Notes under the pieces: generated by a model
What the model saw: the letters and a program-made list of their open reading frames with translations, nothing else
What the model was told of the DNA's origin: nothing
Database searches by the model: none
Shown here: in pieces, positions 43,755 to 54,054 of the stretch
How positions within the stretch are numbered: position 1 is the first letter of the stretch
Layout of the letters: every line of letters starts with the position of its first letter
Program-made: the position numbers and the translations under genes
Source of the DNA: Ancistrus triradiatus
Lineage: Eukaryota; Chordata; Actinopteri; Siluriformes; Loricariidae
Direction: 5' to 3'
NCBI GenBank assembly: GCA_025084515.1
Contig: JAJAGP010000884.1
Location: forward strand, 186,001 to 250,000
Length of the DNA stretch: 64,000 nt

Positions 43755-43985
43755 GAAATTTGACAGTAGAACCATGAAGTGGCCATATTACCACCAAAAC
43801 TCATGGTACAACTGTGAAATAATTCATGGTCAGTTCATAGTCCATCAAGATTACAGTTGTACTATGAAATTTCACAGTAGAACCATGAAGTGGTCAAATT
43901 ACCACCAAAAATTCATAGTAGAACTGTGAACTTCATGGCCAAACTGTGAAAGTCAAGCATTTCAGTTTTACTATGAAAACTCACA
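43755..43985. repeat. Direct repeat of a 64-65 bp unit with internal symmetry
   Basis: Two units (43755-43818 and 43866-43930) are near-identical, sharing CAGTAGAACCATGAAGTGG and ATTACCACCAAAA. Each carries ACTGTGAA/TTCACAGT-type inverted parts, and TTTCATAGT/ACTATGAAA variants continue to about 43985. Probably a piece of a palindromic DNA element. Confidence 0.6.
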
Positions 43986-44879
43986 GTACATTTTCTTCCT
44001 GCTCATAAAGGATAATTTCTGCACTTTCCCTTGGGATCAACAAAGTTCTATCCCTATATTACACACAATTAACAATTCTACAATTCTCATTAAACACGTA
44101 TTTTCTGAAACTGTTGTTTTGTTTTTCCCCATCTTGTCTGAGTAAACTTTTAGACACTGCTAAAAGAAAAACCTGAGCTTTCACATTTACCCAAGATAAA
44201 TAAGCCTGCTGTCAGTTACTGTTAACGTTCTGAACAACAATAAGAACTTTTATTCACAGAATCACTCCTATAACTCGCCTGAGTGAAGCTTTGCGTGTCC
44301 AATTCCATTTTACAAACAGTCGCCAAGACAGGGTCTACATTTTCTGAGAAGCACCGTCTCAAATGACTTCCTCCGCCCGATGTAGTGCACTACGATGGAT
44401 AGGCCTAATGAAATGGCTGAACCTCCACCCAATTAATTAATGGTCATTATTTTATATACAGGAATAGTTTAGATAACGCCTCATTTAACATGAAATGGTT
44501 ATCTGAAATGTTTGTTATGTTTAAGTAGTGCTTTAAGTAAGGAATAAGCGTTATTTGAGCCTGAGACGATGATCTCTTCTCAAGCGGCAGGGAGAACTAA
44601 CTAGCTAGCATTGTAACTACATAGTTCTGAGCTCTGAACGTAGCTACCTTTTTGTAGACCATTCTCTTACTTACTCCGACAGCCAAACAAGTTGTGCAAT
44701 TTAATGCATTTTGCTGAAGTATTTTATCAGGCGCCTTTACACCCTTTCGTGTGTACTCATTACCAAACTCAATGCTTGAGCGGTTGTGAATACGGTTTAT
44801 CCAGGGGAGGCGCCATTTCCGTGATTGGCTTATGGCCATGCAATTAGGATGCTGTGGGCCAATGCGCACTTCATTATTA
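43986..44879. other. Intergenic, nothing recognised
   Basis: A minus-strand ORF (44597-44899) runs into the Harbinger end and shows no family features. A TAGTGCACTAC motif at about 44384 also occurs near 58670 and may belong to a common short repeat. Confidence 0.3.
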
Positions 44880-45697
44880 GGCCCTGTCCACACGAACACG
44901 GGTATTTTTAGAAACGTAGCTTTTTCTATGCGTTTTGACCGTTCGTCAACACGAAAACGGCGTTTTAGGTCACTGAAAACTTACTTTTTTGCAAAACTCC
45001 TTCCAGGGTGAAGATTTTCAGAAACTCCGTTTTCAGCGTTGTCGTGTGGACTGGGAAAATGGAGTCACTTTGTGCGCCGTTATCTCCTTTGTTTACATGA
45101 GGCGATTTTGTGCTATAGCGGACGTAGCCAAAATAGTGCCAGCTGTAACACTGCTGACCGAACTTGTTACAAATCTACAAATAAATGTACAATTATTACT
45201 TTTTCATTACACTGAAGAACAGAGGCGTCAGAATGCGCTACGGAGGTCACTACTATATCCATCACACCCACGAAGCAGTTCCTGGTTTTGGACGAGACCC
45301 GGTCGGACCTCTCGTTGGTGGGATAGCTTTCAAAACGAAGTGGTTGTTGAAGAAGAATGGCGAGAAAATGTTCGTATGCATAGGACATCGCTGTTGTCGT
45401 TGAGTGAGCTGCTTCGCCGGCATACAGGACTGCTGGTTTGGCACTGCTCTTGACGGCGCCACAGGCACCACACAACAACCGGACTCGCTGGTTTCGGCCA
45501 CCAAGTCTTGCCGAGAGAACAAAACCCAACAACAGACCACAGACCCACACACCCCCTGCTCTTGACGGCGACTGTGTGCGTTTTCATGTGGACGAAGTTT
45601 TTTGTTTAAACAGTGCTTGTGTGGACGGGATGTTTTTTTATAAACGAAATTGAAAACCCCCGTTTTAGAAAATACCCGTGTACGTGTGGACATAGCC
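44880..45697 (+). mobile_element. PIF/Harbinger element, deleted
   Basis: Inverted ends GGCCCTGTCCACACGAACAC (44880) and the complement of GGCTATGTCCACACGTACAC (45697), flanked by TTA on both sides (44877-44879 and 45698-45700), the three-base target duplication of PIF/Harbinger elements. It contains the N-terminal part of the transposase on the plus strand. Confidence 0.88.
44989..45453 (+). pseudogene. Harbinger transposase N-terminal fragment
   Basis: Open for 154 codons. The informative part is near residues 95-140: SSWFWTRPGRTSRWWDSF, VVVEEEWRENVRMHRTSLLS and LSELLR, which match the leader region before the DDE domain of Harbinger transposases. The catalytic domain is absent. The first third shows no clear match and may be non-coding leader DNA. 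Confidence 0.6.
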
Positions 45698-45849
45698 TTA
45701 GAGTACTTCAATCAGGCCATATTTTTACCATTCAAATCACGCACCAAGCTAACTGGCCCCCACCTGTTATGAACTGTAATGGTTTTGATTACCTCAGAAT
45801 AAAACCTACTGTTCCTTGAGGTTTCCACTACAAGTAGTGCATGATAAAG

Positions 45850-46500
45850 CAAATAACTGACCATGGGTTTAAGGTGCCTTTAAAAGGGCTCTGGACAAAG
45901 TTGTGGAAAGGAGGTAGTTAGAAGAAAGATACAAAAGAGGCTTTAAATATCCCTTGGAGCACCATTCAGGGGATTGTTAAGAAATAGAGAAGTGTATGGC
46001 ACCACAAACACTTTGTCCCAATTGGTTCATCCCTCCATAGTGGGTGAGATTTGTCAGTCTTTGTATGTGACAACAATCTCAAAAGCTTTACACAAAGCTG
46101 ACCTGTATGGCAGGGTGTTCAGAGGTTCCTTATGAAAAAGTGCCACACTGAGTCTTGTTCACGCTTCTGATACCGTATGGCAAAGGGTTTTATAGTCAGA
46201 CGAGACCAAGTTTGAATTTTTTGGACTGAAATGTTAGGCACAATGTTTGGAAAAATCAAACACAGTACATCACCCAAAATATACCATATCAACTGTGAAG
46301 CATGTGAACTGCTAATTTAACAACATACCTAAATACATATATGCAAGAACCTAAAGATATAGTGTTTAGGGTGGTTTGCATTAGTGTTCATGTAGTCTTG
46401 ATTGAGCTGGGTGAGAAAAGTCAGATTTTGGATTTGATGCATCATGATAGTGGTATATTGTCAAGTGCTGCCCAATTCCTGACTATGATGACTGATCTAA
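45850..46500 (+). mobile_element. Tc1-like transposase remnant
   Basis: In shifting plus-strand frames one can read a Tc1-like series (for example ERYKRGFKIS near 45925, and a WSDETK-like region near 46200). Ends not found. Confidence 0.5.
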
Positions 46501-47045
46501 CCATTCAAACAAGATGAAGGAGGGCATAATTTTATTGATTGAAAATCAAACACAGCACATAATTTAAAATTATGTTCCCTGATGCAAGCTGGTAGGAGGT
46601 TCTGTAAGATGAATGTTGGGACCAGCAGTTCTGTAGCATGCACTGATAGACATAATCTGAGCATCCCAATGTTACACCACTGAAGGTTGGTCATCAAAGT
46701 TTGCCACGCAGACTCTGGCAGACCAGTTTGGTAATAATGGCAAAAATCTGAGGATAGTGATTTTAAACATTTTTATTCCAACTTTTTACCCAAACAGAGA
46801 GCAAACATTAAAACCATGCCAGTGCATTTTGCCAGGTAAAGCATTTCGTGACAAAAGCGTACTCTGCGAGGAAGTGGAAGGAAATTATCCATATCCACTT
46901 TACATGAAGTCAATTTGATTAAACCACTACATGCATCACTACACATTCATTTCCAAAACATATAAACATAGTTTTGCAAGCATGTTGTGTATAATCCTTA
47001 ATTATTAAAAAAAAACTAAATACATGGTCGGGAGAAATATATACT
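46501..47045. other. Intergenic, nothing recognised
   Basis: No exon or repeat end assigned. Confidence 0.35.
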
Positions 47046-47049
47046 AATA

Positions 47050-47465
47050 TAATAATATATAATAATAATCACTCCTTCCAAAAAGGAAGTAACCCAGTAT
47101 TTTCATACAGCTGCTTGTGCTTGTCGGCGGATCAAACAATCCTCTCTACTGGTGGTCTGTCTGGGCCGTCCAGAGTCTGTTCACCATGTTTGTGCGCCCT
47201 CACGGAACCACTGCTCCCAACACCTCCTAACAGCTAGGACAGCCTACACGGCAGACAATTCATTCGAAACGACCATCCTGCTTTTCTCAGTCCAATGATG
47301 CGCCCCCTCTCAAAGTCTGTCAACTGGGCAAAATGTCTTCGAGAACGTCATAGAGGCATGTCTAGCAGTCAATGATCTCTCACCAAGAGGTACACTACCC
47401 AAAAGTAACCTCTGAGAGTCTTTTTATAGGGCAGCAGGGGAAGCACTTTTACGCCCTCTTGTGGC
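47050..47465 (-). mobile_element. Tc1-like fragment, N-terminal part
   Basis: Reverse copy of the element in ndufa7 intron 3: shared GGTACACTACCCAAAAGTAA versus TTACTTTCGGGTAGTGTACC, and the helix-turn-helix region (CTGTCAACTGGGCAAAATG versus CATTTTACCCAGTTAACGG). Confidence 0.7.
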
Positions 47466-47759
47466 AAGACCCAGGTTAGCCGTTCAGACTTCTCAGAATC
47501 TTAAGTCACACTTAAGCTCAAATCTGATTTGTTCTACCAGTCTGAACATACCCAATGTCACATACACTTCCTATAATTTCTATTGATACAATTCCTGGTT
47601 TCTTTTTCAAGTAATGTTTACAACTGTCTTTTACTGAACTTAGCCATTCTATATGTATTATGAATTAATTTACTTGCTATGGATAATGACCTGTGTCTGT
47701 GTAAAATATTCAATAAAAAGCCTTTTTTGCCCAAAACCTAGCTGCTCTCATGAATAAGT
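47466..47759. other. tas1r 3' flank
   Basis: Directly downstream of the tas1r stop on the minus strand. No clear polyadenylation signal near the stop. Confidence 0.35.
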
Positions 47760-48694
47760 TTACATTCTACTAATAGTCTGAGTATAAGTCTGTATTGATG
47801 ACTGAAAGTATGCCTGAGTGTTCTTTTTGGGTTGACAGATAATTATGTAAGCCCTTGGAATGAAGAAACTAAGAATAATTCCATATGAACTTGACAGTTG
47901 TGCCACAGCATTTAAAAGCTGTATATAAGCTCCTCTGAACACAATATATGCTGTGAAATATGCAGTCCAACCCAGGTAAAATAAAAGCAAGCTAAATGTG
48001 AAAGACTTTGCTTCATTGTAACTTTTTGGAAGATCTTTGCCCATGTAAGAGAAACAGAAACAGACAATGCTGAGAATCCAGAGACAAGACCAAGCCAAGG
48101 TGGATGCGATCAGTGAACCCATATCACAGGTGAGAACAATTTGATCTTTAAAAGATGCACTGTCATTGTAGGGTTTGGGTCTTCCAGATAAAAGCCATAT
48201 CCCACAAGCTATAAGCTGCACAAATGAGTAGATAGTAATACAACGCCACTGCCCATTGTTTTTAATCCACCAGTTGTAGACCTTTGGAAACTGGACAGCC
48301 ATTTTGAACACACAAACTATCTGAAAGGAGCGAACAGCCATACAAGAAAGACAAACGGTGTAGAAAAAGATGAAAAAGACATTTCTTATAGCGCAGTTTA
48401 ACTCCTGGGGGACTCCAAAGTAAAAGAAACCACCAATGTTGGCAAGCACCAAACAAATTAACATCAGGAAAGACATTATACCACCAGCTGATTTCACCAC
48501 CGGAGTGTTGAAGTTGATGGCGAAAAGTATAATGACTCCAATGCAGACAACAATGAAGGCCACGAAGCATACCAGAAAAAGTATGGAAAGCGGGTAATCA
48601 ATATGAAGGTGCACAATACTGCGCTTCAGGCAGATTATGCTTTTCTCATCAGACCAGTAACCCTCCTGACATGGAGCACAAGAGTAAGCATCCA
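47760..48694 (-). CDS. tas1r exon 6 (seven-helix domain)
   Basis: Acceptor GTGTTGCAG; ends with TAA at 47760-47762. An upstream ATG in the same frame at 48785 belongs to the intron and is not the start. Confidence 0.94.
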
Positions 48695-50141
48695 CTGCAA
48701 CACAAGCACAAGAAACAACCGTTAGAGTAGGCTTAGACATAATGACAAAAGTAAATAAAAGTGTGATTGCCTCAGAGCTCATCAAATTTTGACCTGTTTC
48801 TTGTCAGTGCTCAAAACTTGTATGAGTCAAGCCACGTTACTCGTTTCAGCCGAAACTCGATTCATGATTCGATGATTCAGATTTACAATATCCCTTGATC
48901 AGAGAAGATCCGCGCTTTATCATGTTTTTCTTTATTTTTACATCTACAATACTGAATTCTTAGTCTCCATCGGTCCTAAAAAGGTTAGTTTATAAGAGCC
49001 AACCGAAAGCAAAACAGGAATTGAATGCTCCAGAACACAGGCTGCAGTTAGCTTAGCACCATGAGTTCACCAATAGAGTAAGTGTTGCTTTTACTTTTCA
49101 ACTTTCAATCCATTACTTACTAAGATTTTTGTCCAACTGTAGGTTGATGTAAGTGTTTTAAATATTAACTTTCTTACCATAGGCTCCGCTAATAGCATGT
49201 ACACCGCTCTACCAAACACTCGTTAAACTCCTCAGTTCATGATACATTTAACTTGATGGATTTGTCAGAAAATACCCCTACTTAAATCAAGGAGCACCTG
49301 TACAATACAACTCAACTAATGCATCTGATGCCTTATAGAGTGTGGATTTTCTGGGGGTCTGGAACGGATTCATTCAATTTAGATTATTCCTTATGGGAAA
49401 AATTTGCTTGGTACGTATTGTTTTCAGCTCTTGACAAGCCTTCTGGAATGAATTAACAATGAGAACCGAGGTACCACTGTATTTGACCAATTTCTAAGAT
49501 GTTGATGCATACATTTCTAATACAGATTTCACTTCCAAGGAGATGGAAAAGTACATACCAAATTTACTGTGATGTGCACACTCAAATAGCTTACCTGTAG
49601 TATTAACATATGTGTTAGCAAGGCATTTGTCACATTGAAAACAGCACTTATGCGTTGAAGTTTGCACTCTTTTAAAACCAGTCTCACATTCCATAGAACA
49701 ATTAGAATAAGGCACCTAGAAAACAGTACAAAAATAAAATATGTGTTATCTGATGCTTTAAAATCATATGTGGTATAATCAGACTGGGAATGACTGTCTG
49801 GCTACCAGGGGTGAAAGTAGGTCAGATGTTTGTTGCTAAATCTCCCAAATAAAATGTGTAGTAAATTAAGTTGTGATGTTTCATGATATTCTGTTTTATT
49901 CCAAGAACTATGGAGGAAGATGCCTTTTATAAACTGGGCAAAAAACAGACACTAGAAGCACACAGCAGTGATTTCACTTCATAAACAACACAGCAGCTCA
50001 GGGTTGCCAGATCCTGCAAGAGAAATAAGCAATCAGATCTATGAAAACAAGCCCAAAAGAAGGAAATTGCAAAAACAAGCAAAAAACAACAACAACAACA
50101 ACAACAACAAAAAAACAGAGAGAGTCATCACTTGACAAGTA

Positions 50142-50177
<36 letters not shown>

Positions 50178-50210
50178 CCAATATGTTTTTCTTTTAACTT
50201 GATAAATAGA

Positions 50211-50250
<40 letters not shown>

Positions 50251-53200
50251 AATAATAATAATAATTGTTTTTTCTGTTTTTATTGGAACAAAATCAACTC
50301 GCAGGAATATTGTAGAGAGAGAGATAGGATCAGGGACCAAGCCCAAATAAGCAAGTACACTTTAGAATAAACCCCAAACCTGCAACCCGCAACTACCAAT
50401 ATTTGTAAGTGATTCTATAGAAAAATAGAAAAACTTCCTTGGCCTTTTGTCATAGAAACACACAAACAGAATAAAACAGAGAACAATTATTCAACCATTT
50501 AGTGAAAAGTCAGAGGTGCTGAAACTGAAAACATACACAATTTCAAGAGACATACACATACACATTTCAGTTTTCTCAAGAATGCGAAAAACCGAGGGGA
50601 GATGAACAATATGATGCGATAAAGGTTGAGTAAGTAGTATCGGCAATAATTTTAAACTACTTTCACCCCTGCTGGCTACCTTTGGCATCTGCTAAAATAA
50701 TGCAAAAACATCCAGATACCTAGTACGAAATCTTTTATGAAATACATACATTACTTACTGTGCCATTTTTAAACCAGAGAATAAGGTCAGCGTTCAAGGT
50801 AAATCGAACAGCTGGGTGAGTTTCATATGTGGCAACTCGTACATATAATGGGTCATTTTCCGGCTTCCAGAGCACTAGTGCAAGACTAGCTGGTGGATCT
50901 CCTTCTTTGTCGAATTTAATATGGCGATTTTGTAATGTGAAGCTTGACTTTTTCAGATACTGTAGAAGCTTGAAAAACAGAAAAACTTTTTGATTTGTCT
51001 GATACTTTTTAAAGAAACTATTGACTGATTTCTCTTTGATGTTTGCTCTTACACAAACCGGACTTACCACATGAGGTGGAATTTCTCTAGGTGGGTCACA
51101 CCTTCCGCTGCTACAGTTGAGCAACTGATGGAGAGTATGGGCATAGGTGTACACGGCCGACTGGATGGAAAATGAGAATGTTGGGTTTTCATTCAGAATC
51201 TCAAGTGGATCTACTCTTGTCCAGTTTTCACATACTTCATTACACTTTCTTCCATCCATATAACTCACACAGTCTTGGTTTTTCTTACTGTCCCGTGACC
51301 GGTAGACAAAGTCAGCAAACCCAGGTGAGGACAATGTTGTGTCTGTAATGCTGAAAATGGTCCCAATATTCCCGATGCCAGGCCAAGTGGAGAGTTCCTG
51401 ATCCATGGACCATGTATCTCCTCCTATCCAGGCTTTTCCTCTCACATTTATATTAACAGCTGTTTTGAGAAATTGCCTGGCAAAGTCTTTGCCGGTAAAG
51501 ACAATAATCACATTGATGTTCAGAAAGTCTATTTTGCTTAGTACCTCTGCATGATTCGACTTTTTTGAGAGCTCATATGAAAAAGCTAAGCAGATGCTGG
51601 TGTCTTTGATATTCTTGCGAAATAATTCAAGCCCATTGCGACTGTATTCGTCTTTGCTGCTAATGAAAGCCACCCAGTTCCAACGAAACTGTTGAATGAG
51701 CTGGATTATTAGTTGGATCATATCTTGGTTGGTTGCTACCGTCCTTAAAAAACTCGGATAGGCCCACTTATTGCTTAGAGTGTAGCTGGAGGATGCATAG
51801 CTGATCTAAAAGAAAAAAAAACCTCGGTGTTTACACATGTTTCTGCATCTTTTTTTTTTTTTTTTTTTGCACTTACTGAATTTTTACCCACCATTGGAAT
51901 GAGGTTCATTGTGAAGAAAGGAGCGACAACCAAAGATTCTGAGCTGGCATATGGACCCACAAGACCGATAACATTATGTTTTTTAAACTTGACTTTGGGT
52001 GACACACTGATTCGCCCATTGTCCGAGACGAAATCAAGGAAGGAAGGAAAATTCTGAGTGCTCAGACAAAGGTCAAAGATCTCATAGCCGAGAGTGATGT
52101 TAGGCAAAAGAACAGTGGAGTTATTGATTTGCTCCACAGCAAACCTCATCATCTGGAACATCTGATAACCTGACGTTGAAAATGGCTGTCTGTGGAAGGC
52201 AGAGGATAAAGTAGTGAAAGAAATTAATGAAGCAGAATTATTAGTGACATTTTTTTTTCTATTTAAATACTTTTTATGTACAGGAACGACAGGAACGTGC
52301 CGTTTAACGACTATCCAATCGATGTCTGTTCACTTTGACAACCAAGGTCTTAACAATTCTAATAAATTATAATTGGAAATCAAAATCTGTATTTTAACTC
52401 TGGACATTGTGGCCATGAACAGCCAATCAACGCTGCAAATCCACAAGCAGAGGCGAGAGTTTAAGAGCGGAAGTCTGTTGTATGTGTAATTAGGCCCAAC
52501 TACCTTACCGATTGTGTGCTCGCTTGCTCGTTAGCTGTCTGTTCTAACTCAGTTGATGTGTTTAGAGACTTTTTAAGTAAGTTACTCGTCTTTGTGTGTA
52601 TGACTTTCCACTGCTTATCAAAACTAGTCATAGATACTTAGATTGGGCCAGTTTAGCGTAATCAGTTAACCTAATGCATATTTGTGGACTGTGAGAGGGA
52701 TGCAGAGTACCTGGAGTAAACCCACATGGATACGGAGAGGACATGCAGACTCCACGGTCAGGATCGAAACGGGGATACTTATTTGTAACAAACTGTAAAT
52801 GGTGTTCGTAACTGTATGTGCCTGTCCTATTGTAGGTAGTACTCATTTGCTTGTCTCCCCACTACCTGTATATTCTCTCTAACCTATAACTATATAAACT
52901 TGTTCACATTCACTCATTGAGTCTCTATTTCATCTGGCTGATCTTTTGTGTTGTACGCAATACTGTCTATCAATGCATTTTTGGCAATGCATTTTTGTCA
53001 AACAAAGGTATCAGTTTTTTCAATCAGTCATCAATCACTTATGTGCATTCACATATTGTTTGCACATATCTTTCTTCTGTAAATACCCTTTATATTTACC
53101 TTATAGTAGCATAAATGCTTATGTGACTATCATAGTGTCCAATCAACAACCATTTCGGTCAAGAATCTGTTTCACAGAACGAAATGCTGTCGTTAAACGG

Positions 53201-53454
53201 CGTATACGCGTATTGAGTAATTTGACTGCCACTAAGAACAATAAAGTTTTTCCACAAAAAAACCCAAAAACGTTTGGTACTTACATGTAGCATTGCAGGG
53301 CCACAGGAAAAGCTGGGATTACTGTGTCACTGGCTGTATGCACAGGAAAAAGTCCTCCAAGTTTATAGTCTCCTTCCAATCTAAACTCAGAGGAACTGCA
53401 GTTGAGTCTAGTGAAAACATTTAAGAAGCAAGCTAAAAACACAAACGGCAGCAT
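47760..53454 (-). CDS. T1R-family taste receptor (T1R1/T1R2 class), complete
   Basis: A family C GPCR of taste cells; T1R proteins pair as T1R1/T1R3 (amino acid) or T1R2/T1R3 heterodimers. Six exons (53285-53454, 51877-52189, 51068-51805, 50759-50968, 49595-49715, 47760-48694) join with GT-AG borders and consistent phases to 2487 nt, 828 aa. Layout: signal peptide (MLPFVFLACFLNVF), Venus-flytrap ligand domain in exons 1-4 (FRLEGDYKLGGLFPVH; MRFAVEQINNSTVLLPNITL), a Cys-rich linker in exons 4-6, seven helices in exon 6 including NTPVVKSAGG, SCMAVRSFQIVC and PKSYNEAKSF. The 121-nt exon 5 is the family's usual size. The call T1R is firm; the subtype is not: FKMAVQFP and the NTQAYFQSSIQTYT end look like T1R2, while linkage to hes3/gpr153 recalls TAS1R1. 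No stop or frameshift seen. Introns 1, 4 and 5 carry repeats. Confidence 0.92.
48870..49479. mobile_element. Pogo/Tigger-like element in tas1r intron 5
   Basis: Shares AAAAGGTTA / ATAAGAGCCAACCGAAAGCA, CACTCGTTAAACTCCTCAGT and the end GAACCGAGGTACCACTG with the copy at 7523-8317. The left terminal repeat is lost or too diverged. Confidence 0.7.
49595..49715 (-). CDS. tas1r exon 5 (Cys-rich linker)
   Basis: 121 nt with CSMECETGFKRVQ and CCFQCDKCLANTY, the Cys pattern that couples ligand domain to helices. Acceptor TTTTCTAG, donor GTAAGC. Confidence 0.94.
49720..50755. other. tas1r intron 4
   Basis: Intron with trinucleotide tracts: (CAA)n at 50083-50110, (TAA)n at 50144-50175, and (ATT)n running into (AAT)n at 50212-50264. 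Confidence 0.8.
50083..50264. repeat. Cluster of CAA and AAT/ATT microsatellites
   Basis: The ATT and AAT runs are complementary, so this stretch can fold on itself. Confidence 0.9.
50759..50968 (-). CDS. tas1r exon 4
   Basis: 210 nt, LLQYLKKSSFTLQNRHIKFD to LILWFKNGT. Acceptor TTTTTCAAG, donor GTAAGT. Confidence 0.92.
51068..51805 (-). CDS. tas1r exon 3
   Basis: Acceptor TTCTTTTTAG; 738 nt from ISYASSSYTLSNKW to REIPPHV; donor GTAAGT. Holds lobe 2 of the ligand domain (RWNWVAFISSKDEYSRNG; SAVYTYAHTLHQLLNC). Confidence 0.93.
51806..51876 (-). other. tas1r intron 2, only 71 bp
   Basis: Very short intron between the GTAAGT donor and TTCTTTTTAG acceptor, containing an A-run of about 19 on the coding strand. 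Confidence 0.85.
51877..52189 (-). CDS. tas1r exon 2
   Basis: Acceptor CCTTCCACAG. Carries PFSTSGYQMFQMMRFAVEQ to FFTMNLIPMVGKNS; donor GTAAGT. 313 nt. Confidence 0.93.
52190..53284. other. tas1r intron 1 with repeats
   Basis: Contains a family H copy (about 52640-52780) and short inverted motifs (CCGTTTAACGAC at 52304 and GTCGTTAAACGG at 53190) that may mark the ends of a DNA element of about 0.9 kb. Confidence 0.6.
52640..52785 (-). repeat. Dispersed fish repeat, family H
   Basis: GTTAACCTAATGCATATTTG, GGACATGCAGACTCCACGGT and a tail GGATCGAAACGGGG. Confidence 0.5.
53285..53454 (-). CDS. tas1r exon 1
   Basis: Signal peptide and start of the ligand domain, through PVALQCY; donor GTAAGT after a split codon (phase 2). 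The ATG at 53452-53454 is chosen because it begins a good signal peptide directly. Confidence 0.9.
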
Positions 53455-53785
53455 TGTCTTTGGAATAAAACGAAATAGGTTCTATGAAGAAAGCACTGCT
53501 TATGACAGGCAATTAAGCAGAGGCAGGAAGATGACTTGGACCAGCTTTACATAATCTATTTGCATTTTGGAGGCAAATGTCATTTTGCATGTGCTGCCTT
53601 ACAAAACCAATGGCTTAACACTTTGTACGCTTGACACTTACAGCCAAATATAGCCAAATTTTGTGGCTGTACAAAAATTACATAATAAAAAATTTGGTAG
53701 TTTGTTCCATGTTTTTCCTTCCTCTGGTGCTAAAACGAACGTTGGACTTTTGAGAAGGCTTTCCACTACATTTTGAAACATTATT
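53455..53785. other. tas1r upstream region
   Basis: Upstream of the start codon on the minus strand; no TATA box or other clear motif close to the ATG. Confidence 0.35.
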
Positions 53786-53787
53786 GG

Positions 53788-54052
53788 CTCACTGTTGACG
53801 TTCCAATTTATCACAAAGGTATCTAATAGAGTTAAGTTCAGAACAATGTGCAAGCCAGCCAAGTTGTCCATCAAAGATGGCAAGCCATTTTGTTCTGGGC
53901 TTTAAGCAGGCAAGGCAGAAAGCTGGAGAGGTGACAACCAATAAAAACATTTTATGGCCACTGTATGCCTGTGGTGATTCCGTGCCTGTAGGATTAGTTA
54001 TATGAACCTGGCTAAAATAATAGAGATCATAAATTATACTGTAGTCCAAAGC
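53788..54052. mobile_element. Tc1-like antisense fragment
   Basis: Phrases such as AACAATGTGCAAGCCAGCCA and TTTATGGCCACTGTATGCCT are typical of antisense Tc1 transposase DNA. Ends unclear. Confidence 0.4.
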
Positions 54053-54054
54053 TT

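Noticed and set aside
45262..45711. 149-codon minus-strand ORF
   Set aside because: Antisense to the Harbinger transposase fragment.
47760..48785. 341-codon ORF as a separate single-exon GPCR
   Set aside because: The first 30 codons are intron; the acceptor at 48695-48696 and matching phase join it to exon 5 of tas1r.
49998..50213. ORF with poly-Ile and poly-Val runs
   Set aside because: Direct translation of AAT and CAA microsatellites in tas1r intron 4.
52628..52846. 72-codon minus-strand ORF as a tas1r alternative first exon
   Set aside because: It is made of the family H repeat; exon 1 at 53285-53454 has the signal peptide and correct phase.
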